Numbered from the stretch's first letter, positions 7,214 to 16,962 are shown. The stretch: 64,000 nucleotides of DNA from Arthrobacter sp. Soil736 (GCF_001428005.1 NZ_LMSB01000045.1:62001-126000); one strand, 5' to 3'. Program-made: numbers and translations. The notes: a model not told the origin generated them from the sequence alone.

Positions 7214-8443
7214 GTGCCTGCTTACCTGGATCATGCCGCCACCACGCCCATCGCCGCCGAGGCCCTGGCCGCGCTGACGCGTGAACTGGCGCGGACCGGA
7301 AACCCGTCGTCCCTCCACGGTGCGGGCCGACGCGCGCGGCGGTCCGTGGAGGACTCGCGGGAGATCATTGCCTCGGCGGCAGGGGCTCATCCGTCGGAGG
7401 TCATCTTCACCTCAGGCGGCACCGAGGCGGACAACCTCGCAGTCAAGGGTCTCTATTGGTCCCGGCGGGGCGAGGATCCGCGCCGGCGGCGCATCCTGTG
7501 CACCGCCGTCGAACACCATGCCGTTCTGGACACGGTCGAATGGCTGGAACGCCACGAGGGGGCCGAGGTGTCCTGGCTTCCGGTGGACCCGGAAGGCGTG
7601 CTGGACCTCGAGGCGTTTCAGGCCGAGCTGCTCCGGGATCCCGGGTCGATTGCCCTGGTCACCGTCATGTGGGCCAACAACGAGGTGGGCAGCATCCAGC
7701 CCATCCGGCAGGTCGTCGAGCTTTCCCGCGCGGCGGGTGTGCCCGTGCACTCCGATGCCGTGCAGGCGTTCGGGTCGGTTGCTGTGGACTTCAGGGCTTC
7801 CGGGCTGGACGCGATGTCCATTTCCGGCCATAAGATCGGCGGCCCCGTAGGCGTCGGGGCCCTCATCCTGGGACGCACGGTGAAGCTCACCCCCGTCCAG
7901 CACGGCGGGGGCCAGGAGCGCGACGTCCGTTCCGGCACGCTGGACACCGCGTCCATCGCTGCCTTTGCCGCCGCGGCCGAAGCCGCCGCCAAAAACCTCC
8001 CGGCGGAGTCCGCCCGGATCGCCGGCCTGCGGGACCGTCTCATCGCGGGGGTGCAGGAAGCCGTGCCCGCCGCCGTGCTGCGCGGAGCGCGCGGGCCCGG
8101 CAGATTGCCCGGAAATGCGCACTTCACCTTCCCCGGGTGTGAGGGTGATTCCCTGCTCTTCCTCCTGGACCTCGCCGGCGTCGAATCGTCCACGGGCTCC
8201 GCCTGCACGGCCGGTGTTCCGCGCCCGTCGCATGTCCTCCTGGCCATGGGACTGGATGAGGAAACTGCCCGCGGCGCCCAGCGTTTCACCCTGGGGCACC
8301 CGTCATCGGATGAGGACGTGGACGCGCTGCTTGCGGCCCTCCCCGGAGCATATGCCCGCGCCCGGCAGGCAGGAATGGCCGGCCATGAGTCCTCCATCCA
8401 GACTGCCGCCACCGTTGCCCGTCAGGGTTCGGGAATCAGCTGA
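7214..8443 (+). CDS. iscS: Cysteine desulfurase, IscS/NifS family
   Basis: A 409-aa PLP enzyme that takes sulfur from L-cysteine and passes it on as persulfide for Fe-S clusters and tRNA thiolation. It shows the N-terminal YLDHAATTP, the PLP lysine in SGHKIGG (K207), the HHAVLDT loop and the active-site cysteine in STGSACTAG (C331). mnmA follows 1.5 kb downstream on the same strand, and MnmA needs just this sulfur donor. The GTG at 7214 is preferred over an upstream TTG at 7190 because the family begins there and the -10 box fits. Its 3' end overlaps the opposing reductase by 22 bp. Confidence 0.92.
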   Translation: MPAYLDHAATTPIAAEALAALTRELARTGNPSSLHGAGRRARRSVEDSREIIASAAGAHPSEVIFTSGGTEADNLAVKGLYWSRRGEDPRRRRILCTAVEHHAVLDTVEWLERHEGAEVSWLPVDPEGVLDLEAFQAELLRDPGSIALVTVMWANNEVGSIQPIRQVVELSRAAGVPVHSDAVQAFGSVAVDFRASGLDAMSISGHKIGGPVGVGALILGRTVKLTPVQHGGGQERDVRSGTLDTASIAAFAAAAEAAAKNLPAESARIAGLRDRLIAGVQEAVPAAVLRGARGPGRLPGNAHFTFPGCEGDSLLFLLDLAGVESSTGSACTAGVPRPSHVLLAMGLDEETARGAQRFTLGHPSSDEDVDALLAALPGAYARARQAGMAGHESSIQTAATVARQGSGIS

Positions 8444-9675
8444 TCAAACGGGACTGCCGCATCCGCCAGGGTGGCCGCGGCCACTTCTGAGCGGGCCGAG
8501 ATAAGGGCCTTGATGGTTTTCTGTGCGCCTGGCTTGCCGGAGCGCGGCCAGTTGACGTTCATCCCCGCCACCACACGCCCGTCCCGCCGCCAGAAGGCGA
8601 CGAACTCCTTCGCTTCGAGGGAGCCGCGGATGACGGGAGCAGATCCCGCCGCGAGTGTGGGGAAACCTGAATACTCCATGCTGACGTCGAACTGGTCGGT
8701 GTAGAAGTAGGGAATGGCGTCCAGGGCGGCTTCCTGGCCGAGCATGGCCTTGCCCGCCACCTTGCCGCCGTTCAGCGCGTTGGCCCAGTGTTCGCTGCGG
8801 TGGTGCTCACCCGTGAACGGATGAAGCGCGTTGGCGACGTCGCCCGCCGCGAAAATATCCGGGGCGCTGGTCCGCAGTGAGGCGTCGGTGAGGACGCCGT
8901 TCCGGATCTCGAGGCCGGCCGAACTGGCCAGGGCGGTGTCCGGAACCACGCCCACAGCGATGACCACGACGTCGGCCGGCAGCTGCTCGCCCGAATCGGT
9001 CAGCACACCGGTGGCCCTGCCTGCCTGCCCCGTAATCTCCCGGGCGGACGCCGGCAGCCGGAATTGAACGCCGTTGTCCTCGTGCAGGGACCGGAAGAAC
9101 CTGCCCAGGTCCGGACCGATCGCCCCGCCGAGCGGAACTTCCTCGAGCCCCAGCAGGGTTACTTCGTTGCCGTAGGTGCTCGCGGCCGCCGCCAGTTCCA
9201 TTCCTATCCAGCCGGAGCCGATGAGGACCACCTTCCGGCCGCCGGCCGCGAGCTGCCCGCGCAGGCGGCGGCTGTCATCCAGCGTGCGGAACGTCGTGAC
9301 GCCGTCGAGCCCGCTGCCGGGCAAGGGAATCTGCCGGGGCGTCGCCCCGGTGGCGAGCAGCAGGGCCCCGTACTGTTGCGACGTCCCGTCGGCGTAGCGG
9401 ACCATATGGGCGGCAGGATCGACGTCTGTCACCGGAGTACCGAGGCGCAGGCCGACGTTGTTGTCGGCGTACCAGGTCTCCGGAACTACCTCGACGGCGT
9501 CCTCACCGGCTTTTCCCAGCAGGTATTCCTTGGAGAGCGGGGGCCTGATGTAGGGATGATGCGGTTCGGCTGCGGCGACGGTGATATTCCCCTGGAACCC
9601 TTCAGTGCGCAGCGTGCGCGCCGCGGTGGCGCCCGCCAGGCCTCCACCGGCGATGATGATGCTCTCAGGAGTCAT
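8422..9675 (-). CDS. FAD-dependent NAD(P)H-ferredoxin/rubredoxin-type reductase
   Basis: 417 residues in the pyridine nucleotide-disulfide oxidoreductase class, close to ferredoxin reductases of oxygenase systems. It has the FAD-binding AGGGLAGATAA (9-19), the RPPLSKEYLL motif (44-53) typical of this group, an NAD-binding VLIGSGWIGMELA (150-162) and the second FAD motif DIFAAGDVA (273-281). It should pass electrons from NAD(P)H to a ferredoxin or rubredoxin, but no partner or oxygenase gene is nearby. The cysteine pair of disulfide reductases is missing, as expected here. It lies head to tail against the desulfurase gene with a 22-bp overlap. Confidence 0.88.
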   Translation of the reverse strand: MTPESIIIAGGGLAGATAARTLRTEGFQGNITVAAAEPHHPYIRPPLSKEYLLGKAGEDAVEVVPETWYADNNVGLRLGTPVTDVDPAAHMVRYADGTSQQYGALLLATGATPRQIPLPGSGLDGVTTFRTLDDSRRLRGQLAAGGRKVVLIGSGWIGMELAAAASTYGNEVTLLGLEEVPLGGAIGPDLGRFFRSLHEDNGVQFRLPASAREITGQAGRATGVLTDSGEQLPADVVVIAVGVVPDTALASSAGLEIRNGVLTDASLRTSAPDIFAAGDVANALHPFTGEHHRSEHWANALNGGKVAGKAMLGQEAALDAIPYFYTDQFDVSMEYSGFPTLAAGSAPVIRGSLEAKEFVAFWRRDGRVVAGMNVNWPRSGKPGAQKTIKALISARSEVAAATLADAAVPFDQLIPEP

Positions 9676-9713
9676 GACCTGCTCGATTCGTCCGGTGGCC
9701 GCGAGCGGCCGCG

Positions 9714-9742
9714 TTCTAAAACCAGTACGTTTGACTTTAGAA
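9714..9742 (-). promoter_or_regulatory. Inverted TTCTAAA/TTTAGAA repeat before the reductase gene
   Basis: TTCTAAA (9714-9720) and TTTAGAA (9736-9742) form an inverted repeat with a 15-bp spacer, about 40-67 bp upstream of the reductase ATG. The half-site is like the TTTTAGA/TCTAAAA repeats in the DoxX/regulator spacer, so one regulator may act on both. Confidence 0.4.
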
Positions 9743-9926
9743 GGGGGCAGTCGGCACGGTCAAGGGCATTTAGGGCCTGATTCGGCCGGGCGCTAGAATA
9801 TACGGGCAAGCGGTGTGTCATCTGACGTGCGTGTCATCAGGGGTATGAACAGAGCTCCACACTGCGTTTCAGAATCCGGCGTTGCGAATCGCCGGCCGTG
9901 CCGCCATCAGACTACAGAAAGCCGAA

Positions 9927-11066
9927 ATGCGAGTTCTAGCAGCCATGAGCGGCGGAGTCGACTCCGCCGTCGCCGCCGCCCGCGCCGTCGAGGCGGGGCA
10001 CGACGTCGTCGGCGTTCACCTGGCGCTGTCCCGGATGCCGGGCACCCTGCGCACGGGCAGCCGGGGCTGCTGCACCATCGAGGACTCGCGCGACGCATGG
10101 CGCGCCTGCGACGTTCTGGGAATCCCTTACTACGTGTGGGACTTTTCCGAGCGGTTCAAGGAAGACGTGGTCCAGGACTTTATCGATGAGTACGCTGCCG
10201 GCCGGACGCCGAACCCCTGCATGCGCTGCAATGAGCGCATCAAGTTCGCGGCGCTCCTGGAGAAAGCCATCGCCCTGGGCTTCGACGCCGTCTGCACCGG
10301 CCACTACGCGAAGGTGATCAAGGACGCCGACGGCAACCCCGAGCTGCATCGCGCCGCCGACTGGGCCAAGGACCAGAGCTACGTCCTTGGCGTGCTGACC
10401 CATGAGCAGCTGAGGCATTCGATGTTCCCCCTCGCGGACACCCCCTCCAAGGCCGAGGTCCGGGCCGAAGCGGAACGGCGCGGCCTGTCCGTCGCCAACA
10501 AGCCGGACAGCCATGACATCTGCTTCATCCCGGACGGGGACACCGCCGGCTGGCTCGCCGAGAAAATCGAGATGACCACCGGCGACATCGTTGACGAAAC
10601 CGGGTCCAAGGTCGGCGAGCACCCGGGGGCCAACGCCTTCACCGTTGGCCAGCGCCGCGGCCTCAAGCTCGGCCGGCCGGCTGCCGACGGCAAGCCCAGG
10701 TTCGTGCTGGAAATCCGGCCGAAGGAAAACAAGGTGGTGGTCGGGCCGGAGGCGCTGCTCGCCATCGACGAGATCCGCGGCATCAAGGTTTCCTGGGCAG
10801 GGCTGCCCATCGCCGAGGTGGGCACGGGGGCGGAGTTTGACTGCTACGCGCAGGTGCGCGCCCATGGCGATCCCGTCCCCGCGACGGCGCGCATCGAACG
10901 GATTGCCGATGACGCCGGAGTGCTTCGCGACAGCCTCGTGGTGACGCTGACGGATCCACTGCGCGGAGTCTCGCCCGGACAGACGGTGGTCCTGTACCAG
11001 GGCAGCCGTGTCCTGGGCCAAGCCACCATCGACGCCGCGCGTTCCCTGCAGCGCGCTGAGCTGTAG
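9927..11066 (+). CDS. mnmA: tRNA-uridine 2-sulfurtransferase MnmA
   Basis: A 379-aa enzyme that makes 2-thiouridine at U34 of Lys, Glu and Gln tRNAs. It uses ATP to adenylate the base and sulfur relayed from a cysteine desulfurase. The PP-loop SGGVDS is at 8-13, the PNPCMRCN motif places the nucleophile at C98, and SHDICFIPDG places the second catalytic cysteine at C199; length and spacing fit the family. The ATG at 9927 starts right at the conserved MRVLAAMSGGVDS. A TAGAAT hexamer at 9794-9799 is a possible promoter. The likely sulfur donor gene is upstream on the same strand. Confidence 0.95.
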   Translation: MRVLAAMSGGVDSAVAAARAVEAGHDVVGVHLALSRMPGTLRTGSRGCCTIEDSRDAWRACDVLGIPYYVWDFSERFKEDVVQDFIDEYAAGRTPNPCMRCNERIKFAALLEKAIALGFDAVCTGHYAKVIKDADGNPELHRAADWAKDQSYVLGVLTHEQLRHSMFPLADTPSKAEVRAEAERRGLSVANKPDSHDICFIPDGDTAGWLAEKIEMTTGDIVDETGSKVGEHPGANAFTVGQRRGLKLGRPAADGKPRFVLEIRPKENKVVVGPEALLAIDEIRGIKVSWAGLPIAEVGTGAEFDCYAQVRAHGDPVPATARIERIADDAGVLRDSLVVTLTDPLRGVSPGQTVVLYQGSRVLGQATIDAARSLQRAEL

Positions 11067-11108
11067 TAAGGCGCACCCCTGAATTGACCTGAGTTTCGGA
11101 CCACGTAA

Positions 11109-11137
11109 CGGCCGGCGGATTCCCGCCGGCCGTTTTT
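11109..11137 (+). terminator. Rho-independent terminator of mnmA
   Basis: A perfect 10-bp stem CGGCCGGCGG / CCGCCGGCCG with a 4-nt loop (ATTC) is followed by TTTTT. It lies 43 bp past the mnmA stop. Confidence 0.9.
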
Positions 11138-11319
11138 CGTACCCGCGAGTAGGTCCGAAACATTTCCTAGGCCCCAATATGGTAAATTTTGTGTCTCATC
11201 TCACAAGATGCCACGTTTCACCGGGCAACCGTCTGGTTCAATCAAGGCATCAGGACAGCGTGCCGCCCGCACGATACATGCCGGGCCGCGCGCGCACTCA
11301 TCGAACAGAAAGTTCACAG

Positions 11320-12954
11320 ATGGCAATGAACAAAAAGGCCTTGCAGGGCGCTATCGCGTTCGCAGGCATTTCCGCTTTCGCACTGACTGCCTGCACGGGC
11401 CCCTCCGGCGGCGGCGGAACATCCACCGGCAGCGCTGGCGGTGGCACCATCACGTACGGCACCACCGACAAGGTGGTTACTCTCGATCCGGCCGGTTCCT
11501 ACGACGCCGGCTCCTTCATGCTCATGAACCAGATCTATCCGTTCCTCATGAACTCCAAGCCCGGATCTGCGGAGGCCAGCCCCGACATCGCCGAATCTGC
11601 GTCCTTTACGAGCCCCACGGAGTACACCGTCAAGCTCAAGCCGGGCCTTAAGTTTGCCAACGGCCACGCGCTCACGTCCTCGGACGTCAAGTTCTCCATC
11701 GACCGCGTGGTCAAGATCGCCGACCCCAACGGCCCGGCTTCGCTGCTCTCGAACCTGAAATCGGTCGCGGCCAAGGATGATTCCACGGTCGTCTTTACGC
11801 TTAAAGCGGCCAACGACCAGGTCTTCCCGAGCGTGCTCGGTACCAACACCGGCCCCATCATCGATGAAGAGGTCTTTCCGGCGAACAAGATCATGGGCGA
11901 TGACGACATCGTCAAGGGCAAGCCCTTCGCGGGTCAGTACACGATCGAGAGCTACAAGAAGAACGAGCTCGTCAGCCTCAAGGCCAACCCGGACTACCAG
12001 GGGCTGCTCGGCAAACCCGCCAATGACGGCGCAAGCATCAAGTACTACGCCGACTCCAACAACCTGAAGCTGGACGTGCAGCAGGGCAACATCGACGTCG
12101 CCGGCAGGGTCCTGACGGCAACTGACGTAGCGGACCTCGAGAAAGACGCGAAGGTCAAGGTCCACAAGGGCCCGGGTGGCGAGCTGCGCTACATCGTGTT
12201 CAACTTCGACACCATGCCCTTCGGCGCAAAGTCCGCCGACGCCGATCCCAAGAAGGCCCTCGCAGTGCGCCAGGCCATGGCCAACATTGTGGACCGCGAC
12301 GCCATCGCCACCCAGGTCTACAAGGGCACCTACCTGCCGGCGTACTCCGTCGTTCCGGATGGACTGCCGGGTGCGGCCCAGCCGCTCAAGGAAATGTACG
12401 GCGACGGCAACGGCAAGCCCGATGTTGAAAAGGCCAAGAAGGCATTCGCCGACGCCGGAATTTCCGGCACCGTCACCATCAAACTGCAGTACAACCCGGA
12501 CCACTACGGCAAGTCCTCCGGCGATGAGTACGCCATGATCAAGGAACAGCTCGAGAAGTCCGGCCTGTTCAAGGTGGAGCTGCAGTCCACGGAGTGGGTC
12601 ACCTACTCCAAGGCACGCACCGCGGACGCCTACCCGGTCTACCAGCTTGGCTGGTTCCCGGACTACTCCGACGCGGACAACTACCTGACGCCGTTCTTTA
12701 TCCCGGGCAACTTCCTCAAGAACCACTACGAGAACCCGTCTGTCACTGACATCATCAAGAAGGAACTGGTCACAGCTGACAAGACCGAGCGCGAAAAGCT
12801 TCTCGGTGACGCGCAGTCGGCCGTCGCCAAGGACCTTTCGACGTTGCCGTTGCTGCAGGGCGCCCAGCTGATGGTGGCCGGCGCGGATGTCAAGGGCGTG
12901 GAACGAACGCTGGACCCGTCGTTCAAGACGCGTCTCGGTGTGATCTCCAAGTAG
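11320..12954 (+). CDS. ABC importer substrate-binding lipoprotein, OppA/DppA type
   Basis: 544 residues of the family 5 solute-binding proteins, which catch oligopeptides, dipeptides or nickel outside the membrane. The signal peptide (NKKALQGAIAFAGISAFALTAC) ends in the lipobox LTAC, so the protein is lipid-anchored. Typical family segments include VVTLDPAGSYDAGSF near the start and VRQAMANIVDRDAIATQVYKG in the middle. ATG 11320 (MAMNKKA) is preferred over the in-frame extension from 11179, which lacks a signal peptide. Two permeases and a double ATPase follow on the same strand. Peptide import is likely; the exact ligand is not known. Confidence 0.9.
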   Translation: MAMNKKALQGAIAFAGISAFALTACTGPSGGGGTSTGSAGGGTITYGTTDKVVTLDPAGSYDAGSFMLMNQIYPFLMNSKPGSAEASPDIAESASFTSPTEYTVKLKPGLKFANGHALTSSDVKFSIDRVVKIADPNGPASLLSNLKSVAAKDDSTVVFTLKAANDQVFPSVLGTNTGPIIDEEVFPANKIMGDDDIVKGKPFAGQYTIESYKKNELVSLKANPDYQGLLGKPANDGASIKYYADSNNLKLDVQQGNIDVAGRVLTATDVADLEKDAKVKVHKGPGGELRYIVFNFDTMPFGAKSADADPKKALAVRQAMANIVDRDAIATQVYKGTYLPAYSVVPDGLPGAAQPLKEMYGDGNGKPDVEKAKKAFADAGISGTVTIKLQYNPDHYGKSSGDEYAMIKEQLEKSGLFKVELQSTEWVTYSKARTADAYPVYQLGWFPDYSDADNYLTPFFIPGNFLKNHYENPSVTDIIKKELVTADKTEREKLLGDAQSAVAKDLSTLPLLQGAQLMVAGADVKGVERTLDPSFKTRLGVISK

Positions 12955-12986
12955 GACCTGACCCCATCAGGTCCTGTCCGGCTTAG

Positions 12987-13017
12987 GAGGCGGGACGCCT
13001 AGCCGGCGTCCCGCCTC
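12987..13017 (+). terminator. Hairpin after the binding-protein gene
   Basis: A perfect 13-bp stem (GAGGCGGGACGCC / GGCGTCCCGCCTC) with a 5-nt loop, followed by TTCT rather than a full T-run. Its place between the abundant binding protein and the permeases fits partial termination or protection of the first gene's message, common in such operons. Confidence 0.75.
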
Positions 13018-13083
13018 TTCTGCTGGATGCACAGTAGATCCGGGGAGGCCCGTTGCCCCCGGAAACGTCAACTTTAGGCAGTA

Positions 13084-14175
13084 ATGACAACTCTGATTGA
13101 GGCGCCGCCAACCGACGCCGACGGCCTTCTGCCGTCAAAGAAAAAGAAGTCCGGTGGGGGACTGGGCGAGTACATCATGATCAGGTTCCTTCTGATCTTT
13201 CCAACCATTTTCATCCTGGTCACCATGGTGTTCTTCCTGATGAGGATCACCGGTGATCCCATCACGGCCGCCATGGGCGGCCGGCTCCCCCCGGAGCAAC
13301 TGCAGGAGCGGATCCACGCTGCGGGCTACGACCGCCCGCTCCTGATCCAATACTTCGAATACCTGGCCCAGCTCGCCACCGGGAATTTCGGAACCACCCT
13401 CTCTGACAACCGCAAGGTGACGGAGATGCTCGCCACCTATGGTTCGGCCACCCTTGAACTGACGATCAACGCCCTGATTGTGGCGCTCCTGGTCGGCATA
13501 CCCTTCGGCATGATTGCTGCGCACCGCCGCGACCACCTGCCCGACGCCGTGCTGCGCGTGTTCGCGATCCTCTGCTACGCCACGCCGGTATTCTTCGCGG
13601 GCCTGCTGCTCAAACTGACGTTCTCAGTGTGGCTCGGCTGGCTTCCGGTGGCGGGGCGGGCCAAGACGTCCAGCGAACTGGCACTGACAGCCCTGCAGGC
13701 ACCCACCGGCATCTATTGGCTCGATGCAATCCGCAGCGGCAATATGGCCGCTCTGGGCGACGTGATGGCGCATGCCGTCTTGCCCGCGACTGCCCTGGGA
13801 CTCCTGACGGCCGGCATCTTCCTCCGGCTGGTCAGGACCAACGTGATCGGCACGCTCGGCCGGGACTACATCGAGGCAGGGCGGTCCCGCGGGGTCAGCG
13901 AGTTCCGACTCGTCACCAAACACGCCTATAAGCCTGCGCTCATCCCCATCATCACCGTGATGGGTCTCCAGATCGCCGTGATGCTCGGCGGCGCAGTGCT
14001 GACGGAAAAGACCTTCGAATGGCAGGGCCTGGGCTTCCAGCTGGCCAACTACCTGACAGCCCGCGACTTTGTTGCGGTCCAGGGCATCGTGGTGCTCCTG
14101 GCTGTCATCGTGGCCGTCACCAACTTCATCGTGGACATCGTGGCCGCGCTGATCGATCCCCGCGTGAGGTACTGA
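13084..14175 (+). CDS. ABC peptide transporter permease, DppB type
   Basis: 363 residues with six membrane helices; the first (YIMIRFLLIFPTIFILVTMV) follows a hydrophilic N-terminal tail that is longer than usual. The EAA loop that meets the ATPase is visible as YIEAGRSRGVSEFRLVTKHA. The pattern LGWLPVAGR with a large outer loop after helix 2 is typical of DppB/OppB. It pairs with the DppC-type permease one base downstream to form the channel of the importer. Confidence 0.92.
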   Translation: MTTLIEAPPTDADGLLPSKKKKSGGGLGEYIMIRFLLIFPTIFILVTMVFFLMRITGDPITAAMGGRLPPEQLQERIHAAGYDRPLLIQYFEYLAQLATGNFGTTLSDNRKVTEMLATYGSATLELTINALIVALLVGIPFGMIAAHRRDHLPDAVLRVFAILCYATPVFFAGLLLKLTFSVWLGWLPVAGRAKTSSELALTALQAPTGIYWLDAIRSGNMAALGDVMAHAVLPATALGLLTAGIFLRLVRTNVIGTLGRDYIEAGRSRGVSEFRLVTKHAYKPALIPIITVMGLQIAVMLGGAVLTEKTFEWQGLGFQLANYLTARDFVAVQGIVVLLAVIVAVTNFIVDIVAALIDPRVRY

Positions 14176-14176
14176 C

Positions 14177-15202
14177 ATGAGCACGAATGTTCCGGTGGAA
14201 ACCACCGTGGATCACAGGGCGCCGCTGTTCAAGCGGCTCCCCGTCATTTCGCATTTCAACAAGAGTGTGGGGTTGCAGCGGGGGATGCTCGTCATTGGCC
14301 TCGTCCTGACCGGGACGTTCCTGTTGACCGCCATCTTTGCACCGCTGATTGCCCCCTACGGATATGCCCAGCTTTCCGACGCCGACGGCAGCTTCCCCAC
14401 GCAGGAGCCGCCCGGCGGCAAGCATCTTTGGGGCACTACCGTCGGCGGTTACGATGTCCTTTCCCGGGTCGTGTGGGGTTCCCAGACGGCTGTCCTCGTG
14501 ATCGTCGTGGCCGTAGTGCTGTCCATCTTCGCCGGCGTCATCCTGGGTTTGGTGAGCGGCTACATGGGCGGCTGGCTGGACCGCATCCTCGTCGTCGTCG
14601 CGGACGCCATTTATGCCTTCCCGTCGCTGCTGGTGGCCATTGTTATGGCCATCGTCATCAGCGGCGGCCAGTCGAGCCTCTTCGGCGGCGTCCTGGCTGC
14701 CGCCATCTCCATCACCGTGGTGTTCATCCCCCAGTACTTCCGGGTCATCCGGGCCGAGACCATCCGGCTTAAGGCTGAGCCCTTCGTCGAATCGGCCAAG
14801 GTGGTGGGCGCATCGAGTATCCGCATCATGAGCAGGCACATTTATGGGAACGCCACGCGGACGCTTCCGCTGATCTTCACGCTGAATGCCTCCGAAGCAA
14901 TCCTGACCCTTGCCGGCCTTGGCTTCCTGGGATTCGGCATCGAACCCTCTTCGGCCGCTGAATGGGGCTTCGACCTCAATAAGGCCCTGGCGGACACAAC
15001 CTCCGGCATCTGGTGGACAGGTGTATTCCCCGGTCTCGCGATCGTCTGGACCGTGCTGGGCCTCACCCTGGTGGGCGAGAGCATCAACGACCTGAACGAT
15101 CCGCGCCTTCGCGGCCGCAAGAAGGCTGCCTCCGGCAAGGGCGGACCGGATTCGACCGCCGCTGCCCAGGCAGCCGTCGCAGCAGAAGTGAGAGGCTCAT
15201 GA
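14177..15202 (+). CDS. ABC peptide transporter permease, DppC type
   Basis: 341 residues, the second half of the membrane channel. It has a hydrophilic start, a first helix at about 38-58, then the DppC signature HLWGTTVGGYDVLSRVVWGS and the EAA loop FVESAKVVGASSIRIMSRHI. The C-terminus is an Ala-rich hydrophilic tail. ATG at 14177 starts one base after the preceding stop, and its own stop overlaps the ATPase start (ATGA), so the three genes are translationally coupled. Confidence 0.92.
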   Translation: MSTNVPVETTVDHRAPLFKRLPVISHFNKSVGLQRGMLVIGLVLTGTFLLTAIFAPLIAPYGYAQLSDADGSFPTQEPPGGKHLWGTTVGGYDVLSRVVWGSQTAVLVIVVAVVLSIFAGVILGLVSGYMGGWLDRILVVVADAIYAFPSLLVAIVMAIVISGGQSSLFGGVLAAAISITVVFIPQYFRVIRAETIRLKAEPFVESAKVVGASSIRIMSRHIYGNATRTLPLIFTLNASEAILTLAGLGFLGFGIEPSSAAEWGFDLNKALADTTSGIWWTGVFPGLAIVWTVLGLTLVGESINDLNDPRLRGRKKAASGKGGPDSTAAAQAAVAAEVRGS

Positions 15203-16902
15203 CCGTTAATATCGACAGGAGAGGCACCGGCGCAGGCCCGGTCCTCGACATTAGCCACCTCGAGGTCACCTTCGCCACAGACGCCGGCGATGTGTATGCC
15301 GTCAAGGACGTCAGCCTCGAGGTCAACCCCGGAGAGGTCCTCGCCATCGTGGGCGAATCCGGCTCCGGCAAGACAGTCACCGCGAAGACCATCCTCGGCC
15401 TGCTGCCCGAAACGGCCACCCGCCGCGGAGCTGTGCTGATCAACGGAAACAACGTCATCAGCGTCAGTGCCAGGGAGCTCCGGCAGATCCGGGGACGGGA
15501 CGTGGCAATGGTCTTCCAGGAGCCGTCCACGGCCCTGAACCCGGTATTCACCGTCGGCTGGCAGATCGCCGAAGGCATCCGGGCGCATGCAGGCGGTCCC
15601 GGCGGCAAGCGGGTCTCCGCCAGGGACGCGAAGGCCAGGGCCATCGAAGCCCTCCGCAAGGTGGGGATTCCGGATCCGGAAACGCGGGTCAACTACTACC
15701 CCCACCAGTTCTCCGGAGGGCAGAAGCAGCGCGTGGTCATCGCCGCTGCCCTCGCGCTGAATCCGGGCCTCATCGTGGCGGATGAACCCACCACGGCCCT
15801 GGATGTCACTGTCCAGGCCGAGATCCTGGAGCTCCTGCGGGATCTGCGGGACAAGTACGGGACTTCCATCGTGCTGATCACGCACAACATGGGAGTCGTG
15901 GCCGATCTCGCGGACCGCGTCGTGGTGATGTACCAGGGCGACGTCGTGGAGGAGGCGTCGGTAAAGACCCTGTTTGCCGAACCGCGGCAGGACTACACCA
16001 AGAAGCTGCTGGCGGCCGTCCCTCACCTCGGCCGAAATTCGGCCTCGGCAGGGATGACTGAACGGGCCCACCAAGCCGGCAAGGTATTGGTGGAGGCCAA
16101 AGGCCTGACCATCGAGTACCCGGGCCGGCTGGGCAGCCCCGCCTTCAAGGCCGTGGACGGGGTCAGCTTCACGGTGTCCGAGGGTGAGGTCTTTGGCCTC
16201 GTGGGCGAATCAGGGTCCGGCAAAACCACCATCGGCCGTGCCATTGCGGGGCTCAACCGCACAACCGGCGGAAGCCTCAGCGTGCTGGGCTACGAGATGC
16301 TCAACCTTAAGGAGCGGACCTTCAAACCGCTCCGCAAGGACATTGGATTCGTGTTCCAGGACCCGGCAGCGTCGTTCAATCCCCAGCTGACCATCGGGGA
16401 CTGTGTGGCGGAGCCGCTGATCATCCACACAAAACCGTCGCCGGCGCAGGTCCGCAAGCGCGTAGGCGAGTTGCTCGAATCGGTGCAGTTGCCGGCGTCG
16501 TACGCTGACCGCTTTCCGCACGAGCTGTCCGGCGGGCAGCGCCAGCGAGCATCGCTGGCACGGGCCCTGATCCTCAACCCGAAGCTGCTGATCGCCGACG
16601 AGCCAACCTCCGCGCTGGACGTTTCGGTGCAGGCGAAGGTGCTGGAGCTGTTCAAGGAAATCCAGCAGGAGTTCGGGTTTGCGGCCCTGTTCATCAGCCA
16701 CGACCTGGCTGTGGTGGACATGCTTTCGCACTGGGTGGGCGTGCTGTACAAAGGCAAGCTGGTTGAACAGGGGATCGGCCATCACGTCATGGGCGCGCCC
16801 CGGCACGACTACACCAAGCGACTCATCGCGTCGCTCCCGGTCCCGGATCCGGCCGAGCAGGCCAAGCGCAGGGAGGGCCACCGCGCCCTCCTGGGCATCT
16901 AG
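15199..16902 (+). CDS. Fused double ATP-binding protein of the peptide importer (DppD-DppF type)
   Basis: 567 residues holding two complete ABC domains, equal to DppD and DppF joined. Domain 1 (about 15-265) has Walker A GESGSGKT, signature FSGGQKQR and Walker B LIVADEPTTALD. Domain 2 (about 295-555) has GESGSGKT, LSGGQRQR and LLIADEPTSALD. Both appear catalytically intact. Each ends with the oligopeptide-type tail (DYTKKLLAAVP, DYTKRLIASLPVP). The start ATG at 15199 overlaps the stop of the permease gene. It powers import by the two permeases upstream. Confidence 0.93.
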   Translation: MTVNIDRRGTGAGPVLDISHLEVTFATDAGDVYAVKDVSLEVNPGEVLAIVGESGSGKTVTAKTILGLLPETATRRGAVLINGNNVISVSARELRQIRGRDVAMVFQEPSTALNPVFTVGWQIAEGIRAHAGGPGGKRVSARDAKARAIEALRKVGIPDPETRVNYYPHQFSGGQKQRVVIAAALALNPGLIVADEPTTALDVTVQAEILELLRDLRDKYGTSIVLITHNMGVVADLADRVVVMYQGDVVEEASVKTLFAEPRQDYTKKLLAAVPHLGRNSASAGMTERAHQAGKVLVEAKGLTIEYPGRLGSPAFKAVDGVSFTVSEGEVFGLVGESGSGKTTIGRAIAGLNRTTGGSLSVLGYEMLNLKERTFKPLRKDIGFVFQDPAASFNPQLTIGDCVAEPLIIHTKPSPAQVRKRVGELLESVQLPASYADRFPHELSGGQRQRASLARALILNPKLLIADEPTSALDVSVQAKVLELFKEIQQEFGFAALFISHDLAVVDMLSHWVGVLYKGKLVEQGIGHHVMGAPRHDYTKRLIASLPVPDPAEQAKRREGHRALLGI

Positions 16903-16918
16903 CCGCAGCTCCGGTAGA

Positions 16919-16962
16919 ACAGGCCTGCCCATCCGCCACCCGTGGCGGATGGGCAGGCCTGT
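16919..16962. terminator. Long perfect hairpin between convergent genes
   Basis: A 21-bp perfect inverted repeat (ACAGGCCTGCCCATCCGCCA plus one more base on each arm) with a minimal loop, 16 bp past the ATPase stop and 26 bp from the stop of the broken reductase. No T-run; probably a bidirectional terminator for the ABC operon. Confidence 0.75.
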
